Part shown: piece after piece, positions 35,483 through 44,356 of the stretch | Numbering within the stretch: position 1 is the first letter of the stretch | Layout of the letters: each line of letters opens with the position of its first letter | Assembly: GCA_023418475.1 (NCBI GenBank) | Contig: JAEZZO010000033.1 | Location: forward strand, 124,001 to 188,000 | Direction of reading: 5' to 3' | Origin: Bacillota bacterium | Lineage (GTDB): Bacteria; Bacillota; Clostridia; Lachnospirales; Lachnospiraceae | Length of the DNA stretch: 64,000 bases | Notes under the pieces: model-generated | Seen by the model: only the letters and a program-made list of their open reading frames with translations | What the model was told of the DNA's origin: nothing | Database searches by the model: none | Program-made: the position numbers and the translations under genes

Positions 35483-35932
35483 TTGTGACAAATGCATGAC
35501 ATAAGTTTGACACATCCAAAGTGCATATTATACCTATAGTCAAAGCGGTCATACATTACCGTACTTGAGATCAAAACAGCAGATGATGTCACACATCCTA
35601 TTCTACATTTGCTAAAGAGATTAATAGTATGGAAGGTGCATATAAAAAGTGCACGATAGGGGGGTATCCTCGATAGGCTTTTGACTAAGGTATAATCTGC
35701 CAAACGCAGATAATTACAGCAATTTAAAGGTGTAGGAATTGGTAAATTATCCAAATAAACGGATAAAAAGACTTGACCTTTTTTTCCTTTATTGTTATAA
35801 TCATCTTGTTGTTGGAAGATTATATTCAGGCGTTACCCTTTTTCGTTTTTATAAGGGTTGTGAACCTTGTAAAGATAATTGGGGGCGCACAATATAATAC
35901 CAAACCATATATTTTAAGGAGGAAGCAAGAAT
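35483..35932 (+). promoter_or_regulatory. 450-base upstream region of the surface protein gene
   Basis: It contains an early TTGACA-16-TATACC pair (35507-35534), short repeats near 35628-35665 (GTGCATAT and GTGCAC, CGATAGG twice), the strong promoter at 35773, and a 5' leader of about 125 bases with an ACCCTT/AAGGGT hairpin (35835-35858) and a GGAGG site. Long structured leaders are typical of stable S-layer mRNAs. Confidence 0.55.
35773..35801 (+). promoter_or_regulatory. Strong promoter of the surface protein gene
   Basis: TTGACC (35773-35778) and TATAAT (35796-35801) are 17 bases apart with a T-rich spacer. Confidence 0.8.
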
Positions 35933-38581
35933 ATGAAGAAGAGTTTCTTTAAGAAGTTGTCCTTCGTTTTAGCATTAGCGATGATCGTTTCCACTATCGC
36001 TCCTGCTGCCGGAGTTTTCGCTGCATCCAAGCCAGCACTTAACTCTACTAAGAAGTATTTATATCTTGGTGAAAACGGCAAAAACGCATTCGACTTCAAC
36101 ATCAAAAAGGCAGTTAAGGGATCATCCTACAAATGGACATCCTCAAACGCAAAAGTAGCCAAAGTTAATTCCAAGACTGGATTAACTACAGCTGTTGGAA
36201 CAGGTACAGCAAAGGTTACTGTTAAGATCACAAAGAAGGGTGCTAAAGCAGTATCCCTTAAAGCAAGTGTTATTGTTAAAGATAACATCAAGACAATCGC
36301 AATTGCTAACAAGCCTGACAAGGCTATCACTGTTGGAACAGATTATGCTTTAAACACAACTGTTAAAACACAGTCCGGTGCTTCATCAAGCAAAACTGCA
36401 AAAGTAGTTTATGTTGTTGATAGCGACAAAGCAACTGTAACCGATAAGGGTGTATTCAATGCTAAAGAAGTTGGTACATACAAAGTTGCAGTAGTTGCAT
36501 TCCAGTCAAACGCTAAATATTTAGAGTGGGCAGCATTAAAAGATCTTGCTTCTACAAAGAATGTTAAAGCATACGATGTTGCAACAATTAAAGTTGTAAA
36601 CTCTATGACAAGCGTTAAGCAGAAGAATGCTACAAAGGCAGAACTTGTATTTGCAGCAGCTGCTACAAAGGAAGATGTTAAGAAAGATCTTAATATTTCT
36701 GCTTTAAGCGGTACAACAAAAGTTAAACAGACAATTAAAGATGTAACAATGAGCACTGATGGCAAGACTGCTACAGTTGAAATCTATGGCACATTTGCAT
36801 CCAGCGTAGTTTACACATTTGACTATCCTGATATGGCAACAGTTCAGTTTACTGGAGCAACAGCTAATCTTGCTGATGTTGTAGATATGCAGATTACTAC
36901 AAGTACTATTGTAATTAATAAGTTCGATGTTGATGATGCAAACGTTAACATTGCTCTGTTGAACAAAGATGGTGTAGATATCGGTTCTATCGATACTAAT
37001 CTTCGTGCAAGAATTACAGCAGAAAGCAAATCAGATAAGGCAGTTAACTTTATGCCAACTTCTAATCCTGGTATTTACAGACTTACCTTCTATTATGCAG
37101 GTGATACAGCAACTGTAACTGCTACTTTCCATACCAATGATTGGAAAGATGGAGTAGAAAAAGGCGCAATCACAAGAACAGCTGTTATTACTGGTGTTAA
37201 TGAAACAGTTAATCCGGTTAACAGTATTGTAAAATGGTCATTAAATGGTTCAGACAGTAAACCTAATATTAATTTTACTGATGTAAATCAGAATATAGCA
37301 GTAGATGATGATTATTTCTTATATGTAAAGGCTGCTAAGCAGGATGGAACATCCTTCGTAGATAATTTATCAGCTTCTGCCGATAAGAAGGGCTGGAAAT
37401 TTGAAACATCCGATAAATCAATTTTACTTCTTAATGAGACTACAGTTAATCAGGTAGCACATGTATATGCTGTAAAGCAGGGTGTTGCTAATGTAGTAGT
37501 TAAATATTGTGAAGATACTAGTGTTGCTAATCCTGTTTGGACAGTAGTTGGAGCTATTCCGGTTACTGTAGGCGCTAAGAGATCTTTAGCTAACGTAACA
37601 CTTGGAACATATGCTGTTACATTATCTAATAAAGCTGTTACTACTAAGAAGATTTCAATCGATGCAGTAGATCAGTTTGGATCTTCTATGATTTCCAAGG
37701 CAGATGTTACTGCTAAAGAAAAGAATGATAAATTCTCTGTTAGTGTTGCTGGTGATAAGAAATCATTAACTTTTAATGTTGCTAATTTAGATGCAGGTAC
37801 TTATTTTGTAGATGTAAAAGCTACTGTTGGTAGTACTACTTTAACAAGAACAATTACTGTTACTGTTCAAGTTCCCACAGCTGGTCAGACAGTACCTACA
37901 AGATATGCAATAGTAACTAGTGATGATACATTTGATGCAAAGGTTGCTGCAGATAAAACTTCAGTTGTTAATACAATTCAGGTTGTAGGTGTTGCATCGA
38001 ATGGTGTTGTTATGTCAAACATTGCTGCTAACGCAACAGGTTTTGACATCGAAGTTACTGATCCTGATAATAAGACATATACAATGACAGGAGTTAATGC
38101 AGACTATAAACTTGTTTCTGGTGCAGGAAACTTAGATGGTGATACAACTAACTTTGCTGATTTCTTAGTAGCTAGTGTATCCGGTAGTTCAAAGTTTGTT
38201 CAAGCAAAGACAGGTAATTACATGATCCATCTGTATGTAACTGTAGATGGAACTAAGAGACATTTTGATCAGAAATCATTCACAGTTAAGAATACTCAGG
38301 CTAATGGTACACTGACTGTATCTAAGCTGGAGCAGACATCTTTATCAACTACTGGTGCTTCTGCCCTTGTTAGAGCTCTTAAAGATTGTGTAAAGGTTTA
38401 TGATGGTACTGGTAGAGAAGTAACCGATAGCATTTATGTAACTTCTGATGATTACAGTGGTGACGCTAATTTAGCTGGATCAACTGTATGGGTAAAGAAG
38501 GTAAGATATGATGAGTCAATTGCTGGTTATACACTTACACATGAAGTAACATTAGATCGTAATATTACACTTAAGAAATAG
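35933..38581 (+). CDS. Ig-like (BIG2-type) secreted surface protein, S-layer candidate
   Basis: The 882-residue protein has a clear signal peptide (KKSFFKKLSFVLALAMIVST, cut after VFAASK, about residue 31). Residues about 40-125 form a BIG2 Ig-like domain (YKWTSSNAKVAKVNSKTG, then GTGTAKVTVKI). The rest is a chain of beta-rich modules with Thr/Val/Ala/Lys, for example KGWKFETSDKSILLLNETTV near 485, and no cysteine-rich or catalytic motif. There is no SLH domain or LPXTG motif, so anchoring is unknown. Very strong promoter and leader, biased codons and a perfect terminator indicate a highly made structural protein. Codon choice differs between the first third (AAC, ATC, AAG) and the later part (AAT, GTT, GCT). 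Confidence 0.8.
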   Translation: MKKSFFKKLSFVLALAMIVSTIAPAAGVFAASKPALNSTKKYLYLGENGKNAFDFNIKKAVKGSSYKWTSSNAKVAKVNSKTGLTTAVGTGTAKVTVKITKKGAKAVSLKASVIVKDNIKTIAIANKPDKAITVGTDYALNTTVKTQSGASSSKTAKVVYVVDSDKATVTDKGVFNAKEVGTYKVAVVAFQSNAKYLEWAALKDLASTKNVKAYDVATIKVVNSMTSVKQKNATKAELVFAAAATKEDVKKDLNISALSGTTKVKQTIKDVTMSTDGKTATVEIYGTFASSVVYTFDYPDMATVQFTGATANLADVVDMQITTSTIVINKFDVDDANVNIALLNKDGVDIGSIDTNLRARITAESKSDKAVNFMPTSNPGIYRLTFYYAGDTATVTATFHTNDWKDGVEKGAITRTAVITGVNETVNPVNSIVKWSLNGSDSKPNINFTDVNQNIAVDDDYFLYVKAAKQDGTSFVDNLSASADKKGWKFETSDKSILLLNETTVNQVAHVYAVKQGVANVVVKYCEDTSVANPVWTVVGAIPVTVGAKRSLANVTLGTYAVTLSNKAVTTKKISIDAVDQFGSSMISKADVTAKEKNDKFSVSVAGDKKSLTFNVANLDAGTYFVDVKATVGSTTLTRTITVTVQVPTAGQTVPTRYAIVTSDDTFDAKVAADKTSVVNTIQVVGVASNGVVMSNIAANATGFDIEVTDPDNKTYTMTGVNADYKLVSGAGNLDGDTTNFADFLVASVSGSSKFVQAKTGNYMIHLYVTVDGTKRHFDQKSFTVKNTQANGTLTVSKLEQTSLSTTGASALVRALKDCVKVYDGTGREVTDSIYVTSDDYSGDANLAGSTVWVKKVRYDESIAGYTLTHEVTLDRNITLKK

Positions 38582-38610
38582 TAATAATTTATTATAACTA
38601 ATTCTTATTT

Positions 38611-38648
38611 AATAGGGTGTGGTTCGTAAGAACCACACCCTATTTATT
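38611..38648 (+). terminator. Strong terminator after the surface protein
   Basis: AATAGGGTGTGGTTC and GAACCACACCCTATT are perfectly complementary around a GTAA loop. Confidence 0.9.
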
Positions 38649-38714
38649 GTATGAAAGAGAAAATAAACCATCTGATTGGATCATTATAAATTTGAATTAC
38701 TCAACTATTGTTTA

Positions 38715-38743
38715 TTGCTATAAGTGATGCTCTATAGTATAAT
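38715..38743 (+). promoter_or_regulatory. Promoter of the O-antigen-ligase-like gene
   Basis: TTGCTA (38715-38720) and TATAAT (38738-38743) are 17 bases apart, 34 bases upstream of the start codon. Confidence 0.6.
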
Positions 38744-38777
38744 ATATTAATTATATGGTAAGAAAAGGAGTATGATT

Positions 38778-40628
38778 ATGTCGAATAAAACAAAGGGGAT
38801 AATAAATAATAAAAGTACGAAAGCTTCAATGCTGTACAGTAACCAGGAAGAAAAGGAATTCAATTATGCAGTGATACCGATATTCATTTTATTGTGTATC
38901 ATTCCTTTTATCACGAAATTATATCAATATAATCCGGGACTGTCTCAATTTACATGGTTTGCAAACATCACGGATTGGACGGATCTTTTTCTTTATTATA
39001 AGCAATTGACACTTGTATTTTTAGCCGGTGTACTGATAATTATTATTGTTATAAAGCTAATGTATGATAAGAAAGAACTTTCCGCGTCAAAAGTTTTTAT
39101 ACCGTTAGCAATTTATGGGGTTTTTGCATTCCTTTCAGCTGTTGGAGCAAATAATATCTCCTTTGCATTTAAGGGAAGCTTTGAGCAGTTTGAATCTGTG
39201 TTAGCTTTATTAGGTTATTGCATAGTAGTGTATTATTCCTATTTATTCATCAAAAATGAGCGAAGCTTGGAGCGGATATTTCTTTATCTATTAATTCAGG
39301 CGATTTTTATGGGAGCATTAGGATTATCCCAATTTTTAAAACATGATTTCTTTAATACTAGTTTAGGACGAAGTCTTATATTACCACTTGCATATCGTAA
39401 TTCTAAAATGGATACTGTTTTTGGAGAGGGACGAGTATATTTATCCCAATTCAATCCTAACTATGTAGGAGTCTATGTTGCAATAATTATTCCTATCCTA
39501 GTGTGCATGCTCTTCTTTCAGAAAAAAATAAGTAAGATGCTGTTATCAATGCTTGCAATTTTTGGTCTGGTAATCTGTGAGGTTGGTGCAAGATCAGTTG
39601 CAGCTATTATAGCACTGGGAGTAGCATTTCTATTTATTATAGTATTTATGAGAAAGTATATAATGAAACATATTTATATCATTCTCCCCTGTATAGTAAT
39701 AGCAGTTATTGGTATAATAGTGGTAGGGAAAATGAATAATATTGTATTTATTAATAAAATATCTGAAGCATTTACGAATGTTAAAAGTACTTCAGGCATC
39801 ACACAAATGAATACAAATGATACGGATATAACACTAACTTATAACGGAAATGATCTAAAAGTAGAATATTTTATGGCTGCTGATCAAACATCAACCTTTA
39901 ATCTTACTGACGGAAATGGGCAGCCGTTAGCATTTAATTATGATGCTACGAATAATACATTTCAACCAGCGGACGAAAGATATAGTGGTATCGTATTGGG
40001 TGTTAGTGAAGGGTATCAAGGAGTGTTTTATATTCAGGCAGATGGGGTACAATGGAATTTTACAAATTTATCTGGTGATGGAAAATATTATTATGTGAAT
40101 AAGGCAGGAAAGTTAGATAAGATAAAAGAGGAAGCTCCTTCAGCCGTTTTTACAGGATATGAGAGAATGGCATCCGGTCGTGGATATATTTGGTCTAGAA
40201 CGATACCACTGCTTAAAAATTGTATTATTACAGGCTGTGGACCGGATAATTTTGTAACAATATTTCCTCAGCAGGATTATATGAATATGGCGAAATACGG
40301 ATTTGCAGGAAGTACTATGACGAAGCCTCATAGCATGTATCTACAAATAGCAGCACAGACAGGAATAATATCTCTAATTGCTTTTCTTGTTTTTTATCTC
40401 ATGTATTTTGTTTCAAGTATACGTTTGTACATAAAGTGTAATTTTGAAAATATCTCTGAACAGATGGGTGTGGCTATTTTCATAGGAACAATTTCATATA
40501 TGGTTTCTGGAATAACAAATGATTCAAGTATTACGACAGCACCTATTTTCTGGACTTTATTAGGAGTGGGAATTGCCATTAATCGTATGGTAAAACAGAA
40601 GAAAGAAAAAGTTGTTGCAAAGAATTAA
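38778..40628 (+). CDS. O-antigen ligase family membrane protein
   Basis: The start at 38778 has AAGGAG seven bases upstream; the ATG at 38772 is too close. The 616-residue protein has about eleven membrane segments, the Wzy_C/O-antigen ligase region with GRGYIWSRTIPLLKNCIITG and GPDNFVTIFPQQDY, and KPHSMYLQIAAQTGIISLIA. A beta-rich outside insert of about 100 residues (about 340-450, including DLKVEYFMAADQTSTFNL) splits the central membrane region. Such proteins transfer or polymerise undecaprenyl-linked glycans; some (WsfB, PglL) glycosylate proteins. Lying next to the surface protein, it could be its glycan ligase. No glycan-building gene adjoins it. Confidence 0.88.
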   Translation: MSNKTKGIINNKSTKASMLYSNQEEKEFNYAVIPIFILLCIIPFITKLYQYNPGLSQFTWFANITDWTDLFLYYKQLTLVFLAGVLIIIIVIKLMYDKKELSASKVFIPLAIYGVFAFLSAVGANNISFAFKGSFEQFESVLALLGYCIVVYYSYLFIKNERSLERIFLYLLIQAIFMGALGLSQFLKHDFFNTSLGRSLILPLAYRNSKMDTVFGEGRVYLSQFNPNYVGVYVAIIIPILVCMLFFQKKISKMLLSMLAIFGLVICEVGARSVAAIIALGVAFLFIIVFMRKYIMKHIYIILPCIVIAVIGIIVVGKMNNIVFINKISEAFTNVKSTSGITQMNTNDTDITLTYNGNDLKVEYFMAADQTSTFNLTDGNGQPLAFNYDATNNTFQPADERYSGIVLGVSEGYQGVFYIQADGVQWNFTNLSGDGKYYYVNKAGKLDKIKEEAPSAVFTGYERMASGRGYIWSRTIPLLKNCIITGCGPDNFVTIFPQQDYMNMAKYGFAGSTMTKPHSMYLQIAAQTGIISLIAFLVFYLMYFVSSIRLYIKCNFENISEQMGVAIFIGTISYMVSGITNDSSITTAPIFWTLLGVGIAINRMVKQKKEKVVAKN

Positions 40629-40662
40629 GAATATGTTATTTTCAGATAATAAAGATTTGAGT

Positions 40663-40722
40663 GTCAAATTCTCACGCTGATTTTTCAGCACCTTGAATAA
40701 TCAACCTGCGTGAGAATTAGAC
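40663..40722. repeat. 15-base inverted repeat pair, spaced 30 bases
   Basis: GTCAAATTCTCACGC and GCGTGAGAATTAGAC are complementary except for one base. They lie just downstream of the ligase gene without a T-run. They may be the joined ends of a lost insertion sequence or an unusual terminator. Confidence 0.5.
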
Positions 40723-40965
40723 AGCCTCTGGCAGATGCACACTCGCTTCGTTCGGCGTGATTATATAATAAAAGCCTGATCCATTGTTATGTAAATGAAT
40801 TTGAACGCATATGTACTCATCTAAACTTGCCTTTAACCTCCTATGATTGCCGAATACACGCTACCATAGGACGTTCGGTCTGCACTATATGAAGATATAT
40901 GCATTTATATTCATGGGGTACATCATTTTTAGACTTTTGCCACCGTAATCTTATCAGTAAATAAT

Positions 40966-41010
40966 GAAAGAGCCGGTTTTGTCATGATATATTCAACAAA
41001 TCGGCTCTTA
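40966..41010 (-). terminator. Terminator of pflB
   Basis: On the minus strand TAAGAGCCG pairs with CGGCTCTTT; it lies about 185 bases beyond the pflB stop. Confidence 0.6.
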
Positions 41011-41194
41011 TTAGGTATACTTATTGAAAATGATATATAAACATCGGTAATATGAATTACATTAAACTACATTTTTACATTAATAGATAACAGCTTCTGA
41101 AAGCTTATTGTTAGATAAAAATTGAGCAAATCATATTACACTATATTTTAATATATTGAGTAATAATATAAGAGTATTAATGAAAAGGTTGTTA

Positions 41195-43420
41195 TTATAA
41201 TTTACAATGATATGTCCTTGCAATAACCTCATCCTTTTGTTTATCACTTAGAGAATTAAAGCGTACAGCATATCCGGATACACGGATAGTTAGACTGGGG
41301 TACCTCTCAGGGTGAGCTTTTGCATCAATTAACAATGAGCGGTCTAATACATTTACATTAATATGGTGACCATGTTGTACAAAAAATCCATCCAGCATGG
41401 CAGTTAAGTTATTAATCTGTTCTTCTTTTGTTTTACCTAGAGTATCGGGAGTTACCGAAAAAGTATAGGAGATACCGTCCTTGCAGTTATCATAAGCTAA
41501 TTTTGCAACGGATGAAAGAGATGCTAGCGCACCGTTTTTGTCTCTGCCATGCATAGGATTTGCTCCGGGTGCAAAAGGAGAACCACTTTTTCTTCCATCC
41601 GGTGTTGAACCGGTTTTTGATCCATAAACAACATTGCTTGTGATTGTGAGAATGGATAAAGTGTGTGTAGCATTACGATAGGTAGGATGCTTTCTTAATC
41701 GCGTAATAAATTCCTTTACTAAATTCGCAGCAATTTGATCTACACGATCATCATGATTTCCAAAAGCAGGATATTCTCCTTCTACAGTAAAATCAGTAAG
41801 AATACCGCGTTCATCCTTCTTAGGTGTTACCTTAGCGTATTTAATAGCGCTTAAGGAATCTGCTACCACAGATAATCCAGCTATTCCAAAGCCCATTAGT
41901 CGTTCTACAGTTGTATCATGAAGAGCCATCTGTAATTTCTCATAAGCATATTTATCATGCATATAATGAATCACATTCATAGTGTTAACATAAAGTTCGC
42001 ATAACCAGTCCATCATAGGTAGGAAAGCTTGCATAACCTGATCGTAATTAAGAACTCTATCTGCCTCGAAGCATGCAGTTTGAGGACCGATTTGCTCGCC
42101 GCTCTTTTCGTCTTTACCTCCGTTTAAGCTCATTAGAAGTACTTTCGCCAGATTACAGCGTGCTCCAAAGAATTGCATCTGCTTACCAATTCGCATGGCA
42201 GATACACAACAGGCTATACCATAATCATCTCCGTAATCTGGTCGCATAATATCATCATTTTCATATTGAATCGAATCGGTTTCGATAGACATTCTTGCAC
42301 AATAATTTTTAAAGGATTGAGGCAATTTGTCGGACCATAGAACAGTTAAATTTGGTTCCGGTGCGGGTGAGAGGGTGGTAAGGGTATGGAGAAAGCGATA
42401 GCTGGTTTTCGTTACCATACTACGACCGTCTTCTGCGATACCAGCGATTGCTTCCGTGACCCAGGTTGGATCACCTGCATACAGATCATTGTATTCCGGT
42501 GTGCGAAGCTGCCTTGCCATACGTAGTTTTAATACAAATTGATCAATTAATTCCTGTGCTTCTGTTTCATTTATGATACCATTTTTAAGATCACGTTCAA
42601 AATAAATATCGAGAAATGTAGAGGTACGCCCAAGGGACATTGCTGCTCCATTTTGTTCCTTTATTGCTCCTAGATATGCAAAATAAAGCCATTGTACAGC
42701 CTCTTTAGCGTTAGATGCGGGTGTAGAAAGATCAAAGCCATAACCCTTTGCCATTTCTTTCAATTGCTGTAGAAAATCAATTTGGCGGTATAGTTCTTCT
42801 ATCGTACGAATCGTTTCATCATTCATTGTGTGGCAGCTAAGAGACAATTTATCATTTTTTTTCTGCTGAATTAAGTAATCAACACCATAAAGAACTACTC
42901 GTCTGTAGTCGCCGATAATTCTTCCTCTGCCATACGCATCCGGCAAACCCGTTATAACACCGCTTTTTCTGGCATTACGCATTTGTGTACTGTAAACACG
43001 GAATACGCCGTCATTGTGTGTGGTACGATAACGGAAATGTTCTTCCACCTCTTCAGAAAGGGTATAACCATAAGCTTCACAAGCCTGACGTGCCATACGG
43101 ATTCCTCCAAAGGGATTTACTCCGCGTCTTAGAGGAGCATCTGTTTGAAATCCAAATATTATTTCATTATCCTGATCGAGATAAGCAGGTTGGTAGGTGA
43201 GCAGGGAGCTAACTTTATCTGTGTTTATAGAAAGAACTCCTTTTTCATGCTCGATTTTTGATAGTTCCTCATATTTATCATTTAGTTTCGTAGTGCGTTC
43301 TGTTGCTTTCGCAAGAAAAAGTTCATCTCCATCATAGGGAGTATAATTTCTAAGAATAAAATCTCTGACATTAATTTCATTTTGCCATATACCTGGGTAA
43401 AAGTTATACCATTGGTTCAT
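41195..43420 (-). CDS. pflB: Pyruvate formate-lyase
   Basis: The start at 43420 follows GGAGG and gives 741 residues beginning MNQWYNFYPG. The active-site cysteine pair is in GIACCVSAMRIGKQM, and the C-terminal glycyl radical loop is RVSGYAVRFNSLS. It splits pyruvate and CoA into acetyl-CoA and formate in anaerobic cells. The usual activating enzyme PflA is not adjacent, so it must be encoded elsewhere. Its transcript begins with a ZTP riboswitch, linking formate production to one-carbon folate status. Two further hairpins lie between riboswitch and start codon. Confidence 0.97.
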   Translation of the reverse strand: MNQWYNFYPGIWQNEINVRDFILRNYTPYDGDELFLAKATERTTKLNDKYEELSKIEHEKGVLSINTDKVSSLLTYQPAYLDQDNEIIFGFQTDAPLRRGVNPFGGIRMARQACEAYGYTLSEEVEEHFRYRTTHNDGVFRVYSTQMRNARKSGVITGLPDAYGRGRIIGDYRRVVLYGVDYLIQQKKNDKLSLSCHTMNDETIRTIEELYRQIDFLQQLKEMAKGYGFDLSTPASNAKEAVQWLYFAYLGAIKEQNGAAMSLGRTSTFLDIYFERDLKNGIINETEAQELIDQFVLKLRMARQLRTPEYNDLYAGDPTWVTEAIAGIAEDGRSMVTKTSYRFLHTLTTLSPAPEPNLTVLWSDKLPQSFKNYCARMSIETDSIQYENDDIMRPDYGDDYGIACCVSAMRIGKQMQFFGARCNLAKVLLMSLNGGKDEKSGEQIGPQTACFEADRVLNYDQVMQAFLPMMDWLCELYVNTMNVIHYMHDKYAYEKLQMALHDTTVERLMGFGIAGLSVVADSLSAIKYAKVTPKKDERGILTDFTVEGEYPAFGNHDDRVDQIAANLVKEFITRLRKHPTYRNATHTLSILTITSNVVYGSKTGSTPDGRKSGSPFAPGANPMHGRDKNGALASLSSVAKLAYDNCKDGISYTFSVTPDTLGKTKEEQINNLTAMLDGFFVQHGHHINVNVLDRSLLIDAKAHPERYPSLTIRVSGYAVRFNSLSDKQKDEVIARTYHCKL

Positions 43421-43454
43421 ATTACCTCCATTCCTGCACATGATTTATGCGCAT

Positions 43455-43508
43455 AGTGTGAAGATGCTTTCTCTTCACACTTCCTTGTACTCTGCCATAC
43501 ATGGCAGA
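43455..43508 (-). promoter_or_regulatory. Two hairpins in the pflB leader
   Basis: AGTGTGAAGA/TCTTCACACT (43455-43481) and TCTGCCAT/ATGGCAGA (43491-43508) lie between the riboswitch terminator and the pflB ribosome site. They may stabilise or process the mRNA. Confidence 0.5.
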
Positions 43509-43614
43509 ACTTATTATGATTAAGGAGTCAGTATACAGATTTTGATGATAGACAAAATCTGAAGATGGACACATAAATTTATTGCTACCCAGACAGATTA
43601 ATGTAAAAAGATAA

Positions 43615-43735
43615 TAAAAAAACCGCCTGAGCTTTGCCCAGGCGGTCGACATTCAAAAACAGTATCCAAACTATATAGGAGACTTTCTATATCGGTCCCT
43701 TGTGGTTACCCACATATCCGCCAGTTCCGATACAT
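43615..43735 (-). promoter_or_regulatory. ZTP (pfl motif) riboswitch with terminator
   Basis: On the minus strand the transcript begins ATCGGAACTGGCGGATAT, continues GTGGGTAACCACAAGGGA and CCGAT (pairing with ATCGG as P1), and ends with CCGCCTGGGCA, the conserved elements of the pfl RNA motif. The last element is also the 5' arm of a terminator (CCGCCTGGGC with GCTCAGGCGG plus seven T at 43616-43622). ZTP or ZMP binding should favour read-through into pflB when 10-formyl-tetrahydrofolate is scarce. Confidence 0.93.
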
Positions 43736-43739
43736 TTTA

Positions 43740-43768
43740 ATTATAATGGGAGAATAATAGGTTGTCAA
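43740..43768 (-). promoter_or_regulatory. Perfect-consensus promoter of pflB
   Basis: On the minus strand TTGACA (43768-43763) and TATAAT (43745-43740) are exactly 17 bases apart and start the transcript at the riboswitch. Confidence 0.88.
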
Positions 43769-43843
43769 TATGAGTATATCTTATATAATCTTATTAATGC
43801 TATTATTCATAGTTATAGGTGGATCAATAATGAGTCTAGCAAA

Positions 43844-44356
43844 TTATTCCATTATAGTAATAATTTGAGGTACTTTTCTTAGAATTGGAAGTAAAATAGA
43901 TGCTATTACGATACCCATGCCATTTTGAAGCAGATTAAAAGGTACTCCGGCCATTGCTGCAGTAAAGCTGCCTGACAAAATACGATCACAGATAAAGTAA
44001 CCAAAAGTCACAATCATTCCACCGAAGATGCCAGCTAAAACCACTGAGTTTTTATGAATTTTACGATAAGAATAAGCCCCGGCCATTGCAGCTAACAGTT
44101 TAATCACAAAGGTGGCAAACATATACTGGGCATATCCGGCAAACAAGTCAGCCAACATAGATCCGATACCGGCGGCAAGTCCACCATACAATGGACCTAA
44201 TATAATACCTGAAAGTAATACAAATGCATCTCCAGGGTGAATATATCCACCATTCGAGTTTGGAATTGGAATTTTTAAAAACATAGTGACTACACAGGTT
44301 AATGCAGCCATAAGTGCAGCGGTGACTAACCTTATAATTTTATTTGTGTTTGTCAT
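43844..44356 (-). CDS. ECF transporter substrate-binding (S) component
   Basis: The 170-residue protein has about five to six membrane segments and the small-protein fold of ECF S-components: NGGYIHPGDAFVLLSGIILG near residue 35, YGGLAAGIGSMLADLFAGYA and FATFVIKLLAAMAGAY. It resembles the ECF S-component group (PF12822/PF07155 types). It would bind a vitamin or precursor and share an EcfAAT motor encoded elsewhere. The ligand cannot be assigned; position before the ZTP-controlled pflB might hint at a folate or pyridoxine-type compound but is weak. The ATG follows GGGAGG. Confidence 0.85.
   Translation of the reverse strand: MTNTNKIIRLVTAALMAALTCVVTMFLKIPIPNSNGGYIHPGDAFVLLSGIILGPLYGGLAAGIGSMLADLFAGYAQYMFATFVIKLLAAMAGAYSYRKIHKNSVVLAGIFGGMIVTFGYFICDRILSGSFTAAMAGVPFNLLQNGMGIVIASILLPILRKVPQIITIME

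Larger units (their letters stand above)
40629..41194. other. 566-base gene-free region between ligase and pflB
   Basis: It contains the inverted repeat at 40663-40722, a slightly GC-richer stretch (40715-40765 and 40850-40890), and the terminator at 40966. No open frame with a ribosome site is seen. A decayed mobile element is possible. Confidence 0.5.

Noticed and set aside
35640..35720. Cyclic-di-GMP riboswitch upstream of the surface protein
   Set aside because: The G-run and short repeats do not show the conserved GEMM core.
40629..41194. Insertion sequence
   Set aside because: There is an inverted repeat but no transposase frame or target duplication that I could see, so it is listed only as a possible remnant.
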